Positions 27,789 through 36,349 of a DNA stretch of 64,000 nucleotides are shown here, one piece after another. The stretch comes from Halomonas urmiana (GTDB lineage Bacteria > Pseudomonadota > Gammaproteobacteria > Pseudomonadales > Halomonadaceae). A model generated the notes under the pieces. That model was not told the DNA's origin. It made no database searches and saw only the letters and a program-made list of their open reading frames with translations. Location: positions 1 through 64,000 of the forward strand of contig NZ_VBUI01000005.1 in NCBI RefSeq assembly GCF_005780185.1, given 5' to 3'. A program made the translations under genes and the position numbers. Position 1 is the first letter of the stretch, and the number at the start of each line of letters is the position of its first letter.

Positions 27789-28787
27789 ATGAGGGGATTA
27801 TGGATCAGGATGATGGTGGCGCTCGTCACCCTGGGCCTCGAGACCCAGGCCGCGTCCGCCGACGCCCCGCTCGGGGACAGCGACCTGCCGAAATGGGCCG
27901 ACAAGAAGTTCGGCCCCTTCCATGCCAGCGTATCTCGCTGGGTGGAGGACACCTCGCGCCGCATCGACGGCTTCTTCGGCACCACCGATGCGCTAACCGT
28001 GAATACCGATTCCTACTTGCGCGTCCGCCAAGAGATGGCCTGGCGCGAGGGCGAGGCGTTCCAGCAGGACCTGGGGGCCCGCTTCCGACTCGACCTGCCC
28101 ACCACCGAGGAGCGCCTGCGCCTGATCATCGAGAGCGAGCCCGAGGAAACCCGCGGCACACTGGCCGAGCAGGAGTCGGCCCTCACCGACGACCAGGCCG
28201 ACAGCCTCGGCGACCTGCTGGTGGGCCTCAACCGGCTCGGTGACCGGGACAAGCGGCGCCACTGGAATACCCGCGTCGGGGCCGGGATCAAGCTCCGTCT
28301 GCCGCTGGAGCCGTACGTGCGTCTGACCAGCCAGCGTCTCTGGACCCTGAACGGGGGGCCCTGGCAGCTGCACAGCGACAACCGCCTCTCCTGGTTCAAC
28401 GGTAACGGCTACTCGGCACGCACCCGCTGGGACCTGGGACGGGAGCTCGACGACCGCCGTCATCTGCGCTTCCTCACCAACGTCCAGTGGCGCGAGACCG
28501 AGGACACCCTAGAGTTCAGCCAGGCCGTGGAGCTCAACCGCCGCCTCAACCGCCGCAGCGTGCTGCGCTACTCGGCGGTGGCACTGGGCGAGAGCGCCTC
28601 CCATCCGGCCATCGAGGACAGCTACCTGCAAGTGCGCTACCGTCGAGACATCCACAAGGGGTTCACCTTCGTGGACGTCTCGCCCTCGCTGCACTTCCGC
28701 CGGGAGGACGACCGCGAGCCACGCTGGGCGTTGACCCTGAGCCTGGAGATGTATTTCCGCCGCCATATCGACCGCGTCAGCCTGTAG
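27789..28787 (+). CDS. Exported, probably outer-membrane beta-barrel protein
   Basis: 332 aa with an N-terminal signal sequence (ending near ASA-DA) and many alternating aromatic/charged strands (YLRVRQEMAW, LGARFRLDL, VGAGIKLRLPLEPYVRLTSQ, YLQVRYRRD) finishing in MYFRRHIDRVSL. I recognise no family. The strand pattern and terminal aromatic-rich strand suggest a small barrel. It is divergent from the ATP-grasp gene and 19 bases before the small HTH gene. Confidence 0.7.
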   Translation: MRGLWIRMMVALVTLGLETQAASADAPLGDSDLPKWADKKFGPFHASVSRWVEDTSRRIDGFFGTTDALTVNTDSYLRVRQEMAWREGEAFQQDLGARFRLDLPTTEERLRLIIESEPEETRGTLAEQESALTDDQADSLGDLLVGLNRLGDRDKRRHWNTRVGAGIKLRLPLEPYVRLTSQRLWTLNGGPWQLHSDNRLSWFNGNGYSARTRWDLGRELDDRRHLRFLTNVQWRETEDTLEFSQAVELNRRLNRRSVLRYSAVALGESASHPAIEDSYLQVRYRRDIHKGFTFVDVSPSLHFRREDDREPRWALTLSLEMYFRRHIDRVSL

Positions 28788-28806
28788 CGCGTCAAGGATG
28801 CTCCAT

Positions 28807-29109
28807 ATGACTCTGAGCAAGACCCGAACCAGCTTCTACCGCCGCCTCTACGTCGCCCACCTGGTGGCCAGCGGCGCCTCCAGCGTGCCGGCCATCATGG
28901 AGGCCACCGGCATGCCCCGGCGCACCGCCCAGGACACCCTCAGCGCCCTGGCCGAGCTGGATATGGTCTGCGAGTTCGAGCACCTGCCGGGCGAGCGCCA
29001 CAACATCGGCGCCTACGTGATTCGCGACTGGGGGCCCATCGACCCGACCTGGGTGGCCAACCACGCCGAACGGCTGCGCCAGGCCCTCGGCTACCCGCCC
29101 CGGCACTGA
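28807..29109 (+). CDS. Small winged-helix DNA-binding-like protein
   Basis: 100 aa. The N-terminal half looks like a winged helix (VAHLVASGASSVPAIMEATGMPRRTAQDTLSALAEL) followed by a beta-wing (MVCEFEHLPGERHNIGAYVI). Start ATG 28807 lies eight bases after AAGGA; an upstream ATG at 28798 overlaps that site. Likely regulator of unknown target; its stop is directly followed by a truncated palindromic repeat. Confidence 0.72.
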   Translation: MTLSKTRTSFYRRLYVAHLVASGASSVPAIMEATGMPRRTAQDTLSALAELDMVCEFEHLPGERHNIGAYVIRDWGPIDPTWVANHAERLRQALGYPPRH

Positions 29110-29111
29110 CT

Positions 29112-29205
29112 GGCGGAGGTAGCGTACAGGGAGGTATTCACAGCGCCCCCTCGAAGGCCTGTCGCCGGGAAAGCCTTGAGCGATGTCGCCAACGGCGATA
29201 GCCCT
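29112..29205. repeat. Truncated copy of the nested palindromic repeat
   Basis: Matches 15393-15483 with few changes: right part of the 86-bp insert, then GCCGGG, then the right part of the host element ending GCGATAGCCCT. The left half is missing. It begins two bases after a stop codon. Confidence 0.88.
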
Positions 29206-29499
29206 GGGCCGAGATGGCGGCAGGCCGTTGCGGACCTTGAGGTGGATGGAGAATTGATGACATCAGCCCAACTGATGAGAATGCGCGCACTGGCCCTCCG
29301 GTGTCCAATGCCGGGATTCGGCCAAGGATGGACTTTAGAAAAGCTTGATTAATGCCCGCAACACCGAACAATTTGGAGAAAAGGGGGATCCGGATCAAGT
29401 GGTGTATCCGGTGTTTTACTGACACATGCACCCGCTTTGTTCCCTCCGCATGTTCTGGCTGGCCGGAACGACGGAGCTGCCTCAAAATCCGCTGTCGCG
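29206..29499. other. Intergenic stretch without recognisable gene
   Basis: Contains only short broken frames on both strands. Base composition is lower in GC than neighbours, which fits degraded acquired DNA, but I recognise no family. Confidence 0.5.
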
Positions 29500-30318
29500 T
29501 CACGTCACCTCCCGAGGAGGGTTCACGAAGGGCTGAAGCAACATGCGGTCCAGCCGCAGGTCGTGCGCTTCTCTGAAGTCCTCTATGCCGATCGTCATGC
29601 CGAGGTGTCCGGCGGCAGGCTGATCTCGGTAAGTACCGAAGAGTCGATCCCACCAAGGCAGGTTGAAGCCGAAGTTGCTGTCGGTTTCCTGGCGGACAAT
29701 GGAGTGATGGACGCGATGCATGTCAGGTGTCACCACGGCCAGGCGTAGCCAGCGGTCAAGTCTGGCGGGTAGGCGGACATTGCCGTGGTTGAACATCGAG
29801 GTGGCGTTGAGCAACACCTCGAAGATCAGCACTGCCAGCGCCGGCGCCCCGAGCAGAGCCACCACGGCGAGCTTGATGCCCATCGAGATCAGGATCTCCA
29901 GGGGATGGAAGCGCAGCCCCGTGGTGACGTCGAACTCCAGATCCGCATGGTGCATGCGATGCAGTCGCCAAAGCCAGGGAACGACATGGAAGAGGCGGTG
30001 CTGGAAGTAGATGGCCATGTCCAACATGACCACGGAGGCGACCATGGCCAGCCATGTCGGGACCGACACCAGGTTAAAAAGACCCCAGCCCTGCTCGGCG
30101 GCGACCAGGGCCGCCCCCACGGCGGCGAGCGGGAAGACCAGGCGCACCGCCAAGGTATCGAGGACCACGATGGCCAAGTTGCTTGGCCAGCGCTGACGAC
30201 GAGGAATGCGCTGGGGCCGTCGCCTGGCAACGACCTCCCACAGTGCCATTCCCAGCAGAACGAAGGCGAAGACACCCCCTCTGATCAGCAGTTCATGGGT
30301 TAGGGGCATTTCGGACAT
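29500..30318 (-). CDS. Sterol desaturase / fatty acid hydroxylase family protein
   Basis: 272-aa integral membrane di-iron enzyme. Histidine motifs are complete: HRLFH, HRMHH, and HRVHH, with further His in the C-terminal half. Four or so membrane helices. The substrate is unknown (lipid hydroxylation by family). Start ATG 30318 has AGGAGGT. It follows the ArsR-rhodanese gene by 14 bases, so the two are probably one operon controlled by that regulator. Confidence 0.9.
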   Translation of the reverse strand: MSEMPLTHELLIRGGVFAFVLLGMALWEVVARRRPQRIPRRQRWPSNLAIVVLDTLAVRLVFPLAAVGAALVAAEQGWGLFNLVSVPTWLAMVASVVMLDMAIYFQHRLFHVVPWLWRLHRMHHADLEFDVTTGLRFHPLEILISMGIKLAVVALLGAPALAVLIFEVLLNATSMFNHGNVRLPARLDRWLRLAVVTPDMHRVHHSIVRQETDSNFGFNLPWWDRLFGTYRDQPAAGHLGMTIGIEDFREAHDLRLDRMLLQPFVNPPREVT

Positions 30319-30332
30319 GGCGGTACCTCCTG

Positions 30333-30989
30333 TCATGCGATGGGCAGACCCGCCGCTTTCCACTCCGGATACCCTTCCTCGAAGCGCCGGACGCGATAGC
30401 CGCGTTGACGCAGGCGCTGTACGGCCTCGTGCGACAGGACGCAATAGGGGCCACGGCAATAGGCCACGATCTCCCTGTCCTGGGGCAGCTTGCCCAGCAT
30501 GTCTTCCAACTGCTCCAGTGGGATGTTGATTGCCTCGGGCAGGTGGCCGGCCTCGTACTCCTCCTCCGGGCGCACATCCAGCAATGCCACCTCGCCGCTG
30601 GCAAGCCCTGCCAGCAACTCGTCCCGGCTGACCGCCTCCAGAACGCCATCGGCGTCATCCTCCGCGAACAGCCGACTGACCAGACGCTCCATCTCGGCCA
30701 GGTTGGTCTCGGCCACCTGCCTGAGCAGGCCCAGCAGGTTGATGATCCGCTCATCGGTCAGGCGGTAGATCATCTGCTTACCGGAACGCTGGGCAGTGAC
30801 GAGCCCCGCCCGGCGCAGGTGTTGAAGGTGCTGGGAGGCGTTACCGATGGTCAGGTCGGTGGTGTTGGCCAAGGTTTCGACCGAGGCGTCACCCTGAGCC
30901 AGGCGCTCCAGCAACGCCAGGCGATGCCCGTTACCCAGGGCGCGGGCGACCTGGGCCAGCGTATCGAGAAGGTCCTGCTGCAAGGTCAT
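30333..30989 (-). CDS. ArsR-family regulator fused to a rhodanese domain
   Basis: 218 aa. An N-terminal winged helix (about 10-90; NASQHLQHLRRAGLVTAQRSGKQMIYRL) and a C-terminal rhodanese domain (about 115-218) with LLDVRPEEEYEAGHLPEAINIP and active-site loop YCRGPYC. Such fusions are thought to sense persulfide or sulfur transfer. Start ATG 30989 follows GGAGAG. It shares a divergent control region with the DsrE-like gene, which contains a perfect 9-bp inverted repeat. Confidence 0.9.
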   Translation of the reverse strand: MTLQQDLLDTLAQVARALGNGHRLALLERLAQGDASVETLANTTDLTIGNASQHLQHLRRAGLVTAQRSGKQMIYRLTDERIINLLGLLRQVAETNLAEMERLVSRLFAEDDADGVLEAVSRDELLAGLASGEVALLDVRPEEEYEAGHLPEAINIPLEQLEDMLGKLPQDREIVAYCRGPYCVLSHEAVQRLRQRGYRVRRFEEGYPEWKAAGLPIA

Positions 30990-31051
30990 GGGGTCTCTCC
31001 GAGGGGCGTAAGCAACACAGCGCGCCATTTGACAGGTGACGATATATCCAT

Positions 31052-31081
31052 CCATCATTCTATCGTTTAATTGAATGATGG
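31052..31081. promoter_or_regulatory. Perfect inverted repeat, probable ArsR-type operator
   Basis: CCATCATTC (31052-31060), 12-base spacer, GAATGATGG (31073-31081) between the divergent ArsR-rhodanese and DsrE genes. The ATTC...GAAT core is like that of sulfide/persulfide-responsive ArsR regulators such as SqrR, although spacing differs. Confidence 0.75.
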
Positions 31082-31091
31082 CAATAAAACC

Positions 31092-31436
31092 ATGCAGACG
31101 CTAATCATCATCAACGATCCCCCCTATGGCACCGAACGCCTCTACAACGGCCTGCGACTGGCCCTTGCGCTGTCAAAGCGCGAGGGAGACGTCACCGTCT
31201 TCCTGATGGGGGATGCCGTGTCCGGAGGCAAGGCGGGACAGAAGACGCCGGACGGCTTCTACAACGCCGAGCGCATGCTCAAGCGGGTCACCTCCAAGGG
31301 CCGCGTGCTGCTGTGCGGAACCTGCATGGATGCCCGGGGCATTACCGACGAGGAGGTGGTGAAGGGCGCCGAGCGCAGCACCATGGACGCCCTGGCTGAA
31401 GCCACCGAGCAGGCCGACAAGGTGCTGGTGTTCTAG
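31092..31436 (+). CDS. DsrE/DsrF-like sulfur-relay family protein
   Basis: 114 aa, single DsrE domain. IIINDPPYGTERLYNGLRLALAL, VFLMGDAV and a conserved cysteine region VLLCGTCMDARGI. These proteins bind or transfer sulfane sulfur. ATG 31092 fits the family; a TTG at 31071 is also in frame but lies in the operator. Divergence from the rhodanese regulator supports a role in sulfur handling. Confidence 0.88.
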   Translation: MQTLIIINDPPYGTERLYNGLRLALALSKREGDVTVFLMGDAVSGGKAGQKTPDGFYNAERMLKRVTSKGRVLLCGTCMDARGITDEEVVKGAERSTMDALAEATEQADKVLVF

Positions 31437-31802
31437 TCCCACCCTGATAACCTCTATTCTCACGACCTGAACCGTCCCGGGATTCCCGGAGGCTCCAAAC
31501 CTTGAGAGGATGGAGCATCGGCGTCCGCTACTGGGCCTGGAAGCACAAGCTGACCCGCCGCAAGGACGGGCAGTTGCCAGCGGTCAAACGCTCCCCTGCA
31601 AACCGAGAATGGCGATCACGCTCTCAACGCTCTGGCGGCGAGAGCCTGGAGCCCTGCCTCAATGCGCAGCATGCTGCGGGGGAACATTCACCATCAGCGG
31701 ACGATGAGGCCACTAGCCGGGTACAGCCGTTCGGCATTCAGCCTCAATTCAGCTTGATGGCTTAGAAATAGACAGACTCACTGACCCAACAAAGGTATCA
31801 AC
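31437..31802. other. Intergenic stretch, possible IS3-family end
   Basis: TGAACCGTCCCGGGATTCCC at 31468-31487, continuing GGAGGCT, resembles terminal repeats of some IS3-family elements, but no transposase reading frame follows. Remaining sequence has no gene I can support. Confidence 0.35.
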
Positions 31803-32294
31803 ATGCGTAAGTCTCTTCTCTTGGCCGTTTTCGGTCTGGCGTCTACCACAGCACTGGCCGGGGCCGGGCACGGCAGCGGCCAGTCGCAGGCCGACAATGA
31901 TCAGTCGATCGATCGCACCTTCACCTTCGAGGCCGGTGATATGTGGTTCACGCCCGGCAAGCTGGAGATCGCTCCCGGCGAGACGGTGAAGTTCGAGATC
32001 ACCAACACCGGCAATCTCGACCATGAATTCGTGATCGGAGACAGTGAGGCTCAGGCGGAGCATCGCGAGATGATGCTCGAGATGGCCTCCAGCGGTGGAC
32101 ACGACATGGGGGCTGGCCATCATGGCGGGGGACAGGATGACGCGGCCAGCATGCCCTCGGTGACCATCCCCCCCGGCGAGACCGCCGCCCTGGTCTGGAC
32201 CGCGCCCAATGATGGCGAGGAGGTGGAGTTCGCCTGCAACATTCCTGGCCACTATGAGGCGGGCATGAACGGCGACATCCAGATCGAAGGGTAA
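31803..32294 (+). CDS. Periplasmic cupredoxin-like copper protein
   Basis: 163 aa with a signal peptide (ends ALA-GA) and a plastocyanin/azurin-type fold. The type 1 copper ligand pattern is visible: His in NLDHEF and Cys-His-Met in FACNIPGHYEAGM. A His/Met/Gly-rich insertion (MASSGGHDMGAGHHGGG) may bind extra copper. Similar proteins (CopI-like) act in periplasmic copper tolerance. Followed by wrecks of a response regulator and a membrane gene. Confidence 0.9.
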   Translation: MRKSLLLAVFGLASTTALAGAGHGSGQSQADNDQSIDRTFTFEAGDMWFTPGKLEIAPGETVKFEITNTGNLDHEFVIGDSEAQAEHREMMLEMASSGGHDMGAGHHGGGQDDAASMPSVTIPPGETAALVWTAPNDGEEVEFACNIPGHYEAGMNGDIQIEG

Positions 32295-32298
32295 GCCA

Positions 32299-32485
32299 TC
32301 AAGCTACTGCTTCTCTAGGACGATGACCCGCTGGGCGAGAGCCTGACGGAAACTCTGAGCGATGAAGGCTATCGCGTCGATACGGCCACACGCTTGCGTG
32401 TGGCCGACTCACTGATGCAGACACAGGCATATGGCCTCGTCTCATCCTGGATATCGGACTGCCTGACGGCTCCGGTACGGGTGCG
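32299..32485 (+). pseudogene. Response-regulator receiver-domain remnant
   Basis: Translation gives IKLLLL-stop-DDDPLGESLTETLSDEGYRVDTATRL and, after a one-base frameshift near 32442, LDIGLPDGSGTG: the N-terminal half of an OmpR/CopR-type receiver domain with an in-frame stop and a frameshift. It then runs in frame straight into the membrane-protein fragment. It may once have been the copper response regulator of this locus. Confidence 0.8.
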
Positions 32486-32893
32486 CTGATCGCCTTCTCC
32501 ATTTCCCGCCTGCTGGGGCACAACGCCCTGAGGGCGTGGTTGGGCGTGCGCCCTATCCCGAACCTGCTGCAGCGTTTCATCGGCTCGCAGAATGCCCTGA
32601 TGGCCGCCGTTTTCGCCACCCGGCTGATGCCGTTCGTCTCGTTCGACGTCATCAGCTACGCGGCCGGGCTCTCGCCTCTCAGAGCCTGGCGCTTTGCCGT
32701 CGCGACGCTGCTGGGCGTGTTGCCGGCGAGTTTCCTGCTGGCGCATTTCGGCGACGAACTCGCCTCCAACGATCTGCGCCGCGCGGGCCTCACGGTGCTC
32801 GCGCTCGGCACCATCACCCTGCTCCCCCTGGCCTGGAAAGCCGCGCCGGCACGCCTGCGATCGGCCCTCAGGCGCTGGCTGCATCTCGGCTAG
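32486..32893 (+). pseudogene. 3' fragment of a VTT/TVP38-type membrane protein
   Basis: LIAFSISRLLGHNALRAWLG...FATRLMPFVSFDVISYAAGLSPLRAWRFAVATLLG is the C-terminal part of a TVP38/TMEM64 (VTT domain) protein. The N-terminal half is missing; the reading frame is fused to the response-regulator remnant upstream. A 117-aa frame starting at 32540 remains open but is unlikely to be functional. Confidence 0.75.
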
Positions 32894-33141
32894 ACGGGTC
32901 ACAGTCCCGCCAGGCGCCCTGCTTAAACCGTCCATCATGGGGTCCTGGCATGGGGGTCGGGGACGCGTAACCCGGCCTGCCTGGCCGACATCCTCATGAC
33001 GCCCCGACAGGCTCCGCCCATTCACATTCAGGGTGGGTTCAGCTTTGCCACCCAGGCTAGGGGTGGGCCTCAACAAGCCGGGGATTGCATGACGTCGATC
33101 AAGATTTGGAGCTATCCACCGCCCTGATGTTCCCCTCTCGC
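32894..33141. other. Intergenic stretch in decayed copper region
   Basis: No gene recognised. Contains CATTCAGGGTGGGTTCAG near 33022, which resembles promoter sequence of copper two-component loci, probably relic. Confidence 0.35.
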
Positions 33142-33173
33142 TTGACCCTTGCGTTACCCAAGGGATTTAGGCT
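33142..33173 (+). promoter_or_regulatory. MerR-type metal promoter
   Basis: TTGACC (33142-33147) and TAGGCT (33168-33173) are 20 bases apart, too long for normal promoters and like MerR/CueR-activated ones. The spacer holds the dyad CCCTTG-N7-CAAGGG (33146-33164). It may drive the metal-domain-like gene at 33385 or be a relic. Confidence 0.55.
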
Positions 33174-33292
33174 TTGAGCAAATCGGCGGAATCCAAGGGC
33201 CTAGGCATCGCCGGGGGGGTGCCGAAGGCAGAAGGCCCGGAAGGTGGGAGCGATACAGGCCGAGGGGCAAGGGTAGGTATCGCCATCGCGAT

Positions 33293-33363
33293 CAGTTCGG
33301 TGTCGGAGGTTCGCACTGTTCTGAACTTACACCGGACATGGATCTGACCGTGCATGAGGAAAA
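33293..33363. repeat. Imperfect direct repeat, copy 1
   Basis: About 70 bases similar to 33758-33827, sharing GATCTGACC(G/A)TGCATGA(G/C)GAAA. The two copies bracket the 33385-33723 gene. Confidence 0.65.
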
Positions 33364-33384
33364 TGACAGAGGGGAGTGTTCCAT

Positions 33385-33723
33385 ATGTCAACGAAACCAC
33401 ATCGTCTCGGCGTCTCAGAGGTCAACCTAGTGACTCGCAAGCTAAAGCTTGAACCCTGCAATAAGGAGGCTTTACGCGTCGCCATGGACGAGATCGATGA
33501 GCTGTACGGGCTCGAGGGAGTCACCTATGACACCGACAAGCACAAGCTCAGCATGGCCTATGATGCGTCGCGGCTGTGCATCGACCATATCGAGGCGATC
33601 CTCGCCCGGCACGCCATCGAGATCAGCCATGGCTGGTGGACGCGCTTCAAGGAAGACCACTACCGGTTCGTCGACCAGAACATCAAGGACAATGCCAGCA
33701 AGGAGCCATGGAGCTGCCATTGA
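33385..33723 (+). CDS. Small heavy-metal-domain-like protein, no CxxC
   Basis: 112 aa. A ferredoxin-like pattern (KLKLEPCNKEALRVAMDEIDELYGLEGVTYDTDKHKLSMAYDASRLCIDHIEAILARHAIEI) resembles HMA metal-binding domains but lacks the CxxC metal site. The C-terminus HGWWTRFKEDHYRFVDQNIKDNA ends in SCH. I recall similar small proteins near copper loci. ATG 33385 has GGGGAG eight bases upstream. Function unknown; metal handling is inferred from neighbours. Confidence 0.7.
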   Translation: MSTKPHRLGVSEVNLVTRKLKLEPCNKEALRVAMDEIDELYGLEGVTYDTDKHKLSMAYDASRLCIDHIEAILARHAIEISHGWWTRFKEDHYRFVDQNIKDNASKEPWSCH

Positions 33724-34036
33724 CTGCTCTCTTCATCGCCGCCGCGGCCATGTCGTTCAGCTCGGTATCGGTGATATGACATTCCCTGTGCTCGAGCCAA
33801 ACGAGGATCTGACCATGCATGACGAAACAGGCTGGCTTGACGTGGTCCGATTGACGCGGACATCCCATGTGCCTCATCCGGTCAACCAAGCTGAATGGAC
33901 ATGAGCCCCCATGCCTACCTGAAAGACGAGCTGGCTCGGATGGTGACTTCATCGAATCATTCTCCATGACACCTCGACCGCCTGCCGATGGTCGCCCACG
34001 CCCCTCAGGGGCCTCAACACTTAGGAAAAGCCTCTC
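33724..34036. other. Intergenic stretch with direct-repeat copy 2
   Basis: Positions 33758-33827 repeat the 33293-33363 segment. On the minus strand both copies could encode similar peptides (MHGQI.V...R....TDTEL..MA), suggesting remnants of one gene family. No intact gene seen. Confidence 0.5.
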
Positions 34037-35116
34037 ATGAAGAACCCTCTGCACAGACCGTGGCTGGCTAGTCTCATGGCCGGCATCGCCCTCGGCGCCT
34101 CGACAACCGCCATGGCGGCGAGCGATCGGGCATTCGTGCCGATGGGGACGGCAGATGCCGTGGGTATCATCGACCTGGAGCGTCAGGAGGTGATATCGAC
34201 CGTGACCGATACGATCAATACCCATGGCTCCGCCCTGACTCCTGACGGACGACACCTCATCGTGGGGAGCCTTTCCCCTCATGATGCCGGTCGCGAGATC
34301 GCTCGTCCCGAGGAGGTGGCGGAAGACGAGCACGCGGCCCATCATGGCGACGACGGCACGACTTCCACGAGAGCTGCGAATACCGGTCTACTTTACGTCG
34401 CCGATACGGCCACGAGCCGCCTCTCCAGAACGCTGGAGGTACCCGGGCCTGTTCATCATGTGCTGGTCACGCGAGACGGGCGTCATGCCGTCTCGACCCA
34501 CCCTGCCGGCGGAGGCATCAGCGTGGTGTCGCTGGAAAGCGGCCAAGTGATCGCTTCCGTGGCCACGGGACCGAACCCGAACTACCTGGTTCAGCGCGAG
34601 GAGGGGGGAGCGATTCTGGTCAGCAATGCCGGTAACGGCACCATCAGCGAAGTCGATCCCCAGCACTGGTTCGTGCAACGCAATATCCGCGTCGGCGGGA
34701 ACCCGGAACACATGGTGCTCTCGAAGGACGGCAAATCCCTCTACGTCAACGATGATGCCGGGGGCCGCGTCCTGGCGGTGGATCTGACGACAGGCAGTGT
34801 GGCGGACGATTATGAGATCGGCACGGCGCCTCACGGCATCGACCTGAGCCCGGATGGCCGGAGGCTCTATGCGACGAGTCAGGGCGACAACCGCCTCGTC
34901 AAAATCTCCCTCGAGGATGGCACTCGGCATACCGCCGAGCTGGCACCGGCCCCCTACCATCTCGCCGTGGCGCCCACCGATGGCCGGGTGCTGGTCACCA
35001 GCCGGGAAGAGCCCCGGATGTGGATCCTCGACCCGGACACCCTCGAGATATTGCAGAGCGTGGAGCTGGGGGGCATCGGTCACCAGATATCTCTCGAGGC
35101 TGCGCACTCCCGGTGA
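34037..35116 (+). CDS. Periplasmic YncE-like beta-propeller protein
   Basis: 359 aa with a signal peptide (ends MA-AS) and repeated beta-propeller blades (LTPDGRHLIVG, VTRDGRHAVST, VLSKDGKSLYVNDD, LSPDGRRLYATSQGDN). A His/Asp/Glu-rich loop near residues 95-105 (EDEHAAHHGDDG) may bind metal. Family members (YncE, lactonase-like) have varied, mostly unknown roles; the copper neighbourhood suggests a metal-related role. CcdA follows after 158 bases. Confidence 0.8.
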   Translation: MKNPLHRPWLASLMAGIALGASTTAMAASDRAFVPMGTADAVGIIDLERQEVISTVTDTINTHGSALTPDGRHLIVGSLSPHDAGREIARPEEVAEDEHAAHHGDDGTTSTRAANTGLLYVADTATSRLSRTLEVPGPVHHVLVTRDGRHAVSTHPAGGGISVVSLESGQVIASVATGPNPNYLVQREEGGAILVSNAGNGTISEVDPQHWFVQRNIRVGGNPEHMVLSKDGKSLYVNDDAGGRVLAVDLTTGSVADDYEIGTAPHGIDLSPDGRRLYATSQGDNRLVKISLEDGTRHTAELAPAPYHLAVAPTDGRVLVTSREEPRMWILDPDTLEILQSVELGGIGHQISLEAAHSR

Positions 35117-35274
35117 ATGAGGCGACGGAAAACGGGGCAATATGCTGCAGCCAAAGGACCCATCGCGCTTGTGACCCCAAGGGACAGCAGTCGCCACCTG
35201 ACCGATTCCGGCCGGCACCCCGGACGAACGCCGGCCGATAGCCATTCACTTCATTTCACCTAGGTAGAAGTTCA

Positions 35275-35997
35275 GTGGAAACGCTCTCCTCTATCGGTCT
35301 GATCGGCGCCCTCTTCGGCGGGCTACTGTCGTTCTTCTCGCCCTGTACCCTGCCGCTGCTGCCCGCCTATCTGTCGGTGGTCACCGGCGGCAGTGCCGGC
35401 AAGGCGGATCGCCGCTTCGAGGCGATGCTGCTGAGCACCTTCTTCGTCTTCGGCTTCAGCGTGGTCTTCATCCTGATGGGTCTGGGCGTCACCAGCATCG
35501 GCCAGCTGCTGCGCGGCTATCGTCAGGAGCTCAACTGGATCACCGGCAGTATCGTCATCGTGCTCGGCCTGTTCATGACGGGCGTATTCCGACTGCCCGT
35601 CCTGCAGCGCAGCTTTCACTGGTCGCCGGAGCTGCGAGGAGGCTCCCCCATGGCGGCGACCTTCTTCGGCATCTCCTTCGCTATCGGCTGGACGCCCTGC
35701 ATCGGCCCGATCCTGGGGGCGATCCTGATGGCCACCTCGACCACCACCAGCGCCCAGGCCGGCATGCTCTACCTGGCGACCTACTCCCTGGGCCTGGCCC
35801 TGCCCTTCCTGGCCAGCACCCTGTTGCTCAACAAGTTCAGCCGCTACCGGGGCCGTCTCGGCAAGTGGAGTGCCTATGCCCGACCGGTCGCCGGCGTGAT
35901 CCTCATCCTCATGGGGCTGCTGATCGTTTCGGGGACGCTCACCCGGCTCTCCAGCATGCTGGTGGACTGGTTCCCGGCCCTGGCCACGATCGGCTGA
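35275..35997 (+). CDS. ccdA: Cytochrome c biogenesis protein CcdA
   Basis: 240 aa, six-helix membrane protein of the DsbD beta-domain type that carries reducing equivalents to the periplasm. Two redox cysteines in FFSPCTLPLLPAY and GWTPCIGPILG. GTG start with AGGTAG upstream. It may keep cupredoxin or other periplasmic thiols of this locus reduced; no thioredoxin-like partner is adjacent. Confidence 0.9.
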   Translation: METLSSIGLIGALFGGLLSFFSPCTLPLLPAYLSVVTGGSAGKADRRFEAMLLSTFFVFGFSVVFILMGLGVTSIGQLLRGYRQELNWITGSIVIVLGLFMTGVFRLPVLQRSFHWSPELRGGSPMAATFFGISFAIGWTPCIGPILGAILMATSTTTSAQAGMLYLATYSLGLALPFLASTLLLNKFSRYRGRLGKWSAYARPVAGVILILMGLLIVSGTLTRLSSMLVDWFPALATIG

Positions 35998-36349
35998 GGG
36001 CACCGATTGGATTCCGATCGTCGAGACTCCTGCGACTACTCGGCCTAACGCCATCTACCATCACCGCGTGTTGTGTATCACCGCGCCAGCCTCGCCCGGC
36101 ACGTGGCTGAAGGCCATCGCGGCATTGCCGCACTCCAAGGCGACGAAGCCGCCCCTCCACGAGGGTGGCCCCATTCTAGTCAGGCGCCGGATGAACCACC
36201 TACCGATGACCACACCTAGAAGAGCTTGGCAAGTGCCGCAACCCCTGGGATTACCCAATCGGCCAGGCACCGCACCCTCGCTCTCATGAAAACGCCTCCT
36301 GCGAGTCGTATGATGAGGAGGCAGGTCACATTCAATGGAGGGAACGACG
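35998..36349. other. Intergenic stretch of 352 bases
   Basis: No gene, repeat or clear terminator. On the minus strand a short frame includes PPSWRGGFVALECGNAAMAFSHVPGE; I do not recognise it. Confidence 0.4.

Noticed and set aside
26252..28243. 663-codon plus-strand frame
   Set aside because: Antisense to the ATP-grasp gene and then out of frame in the barrel-protein gene; no coherent protein.
32540..32893. Intact 117-aa membrane protein gene
   Set aside because: Similarity to the VTT family continues upstream of its ATG in the same frame, so it is the tail of a truncated gene.
33683..34345. 220-codon minus-strand frame
   Set aside because: Overlaps the start of the beta-propeller gene with its signal peptide; only the short repeated peptide region looks gene-like.
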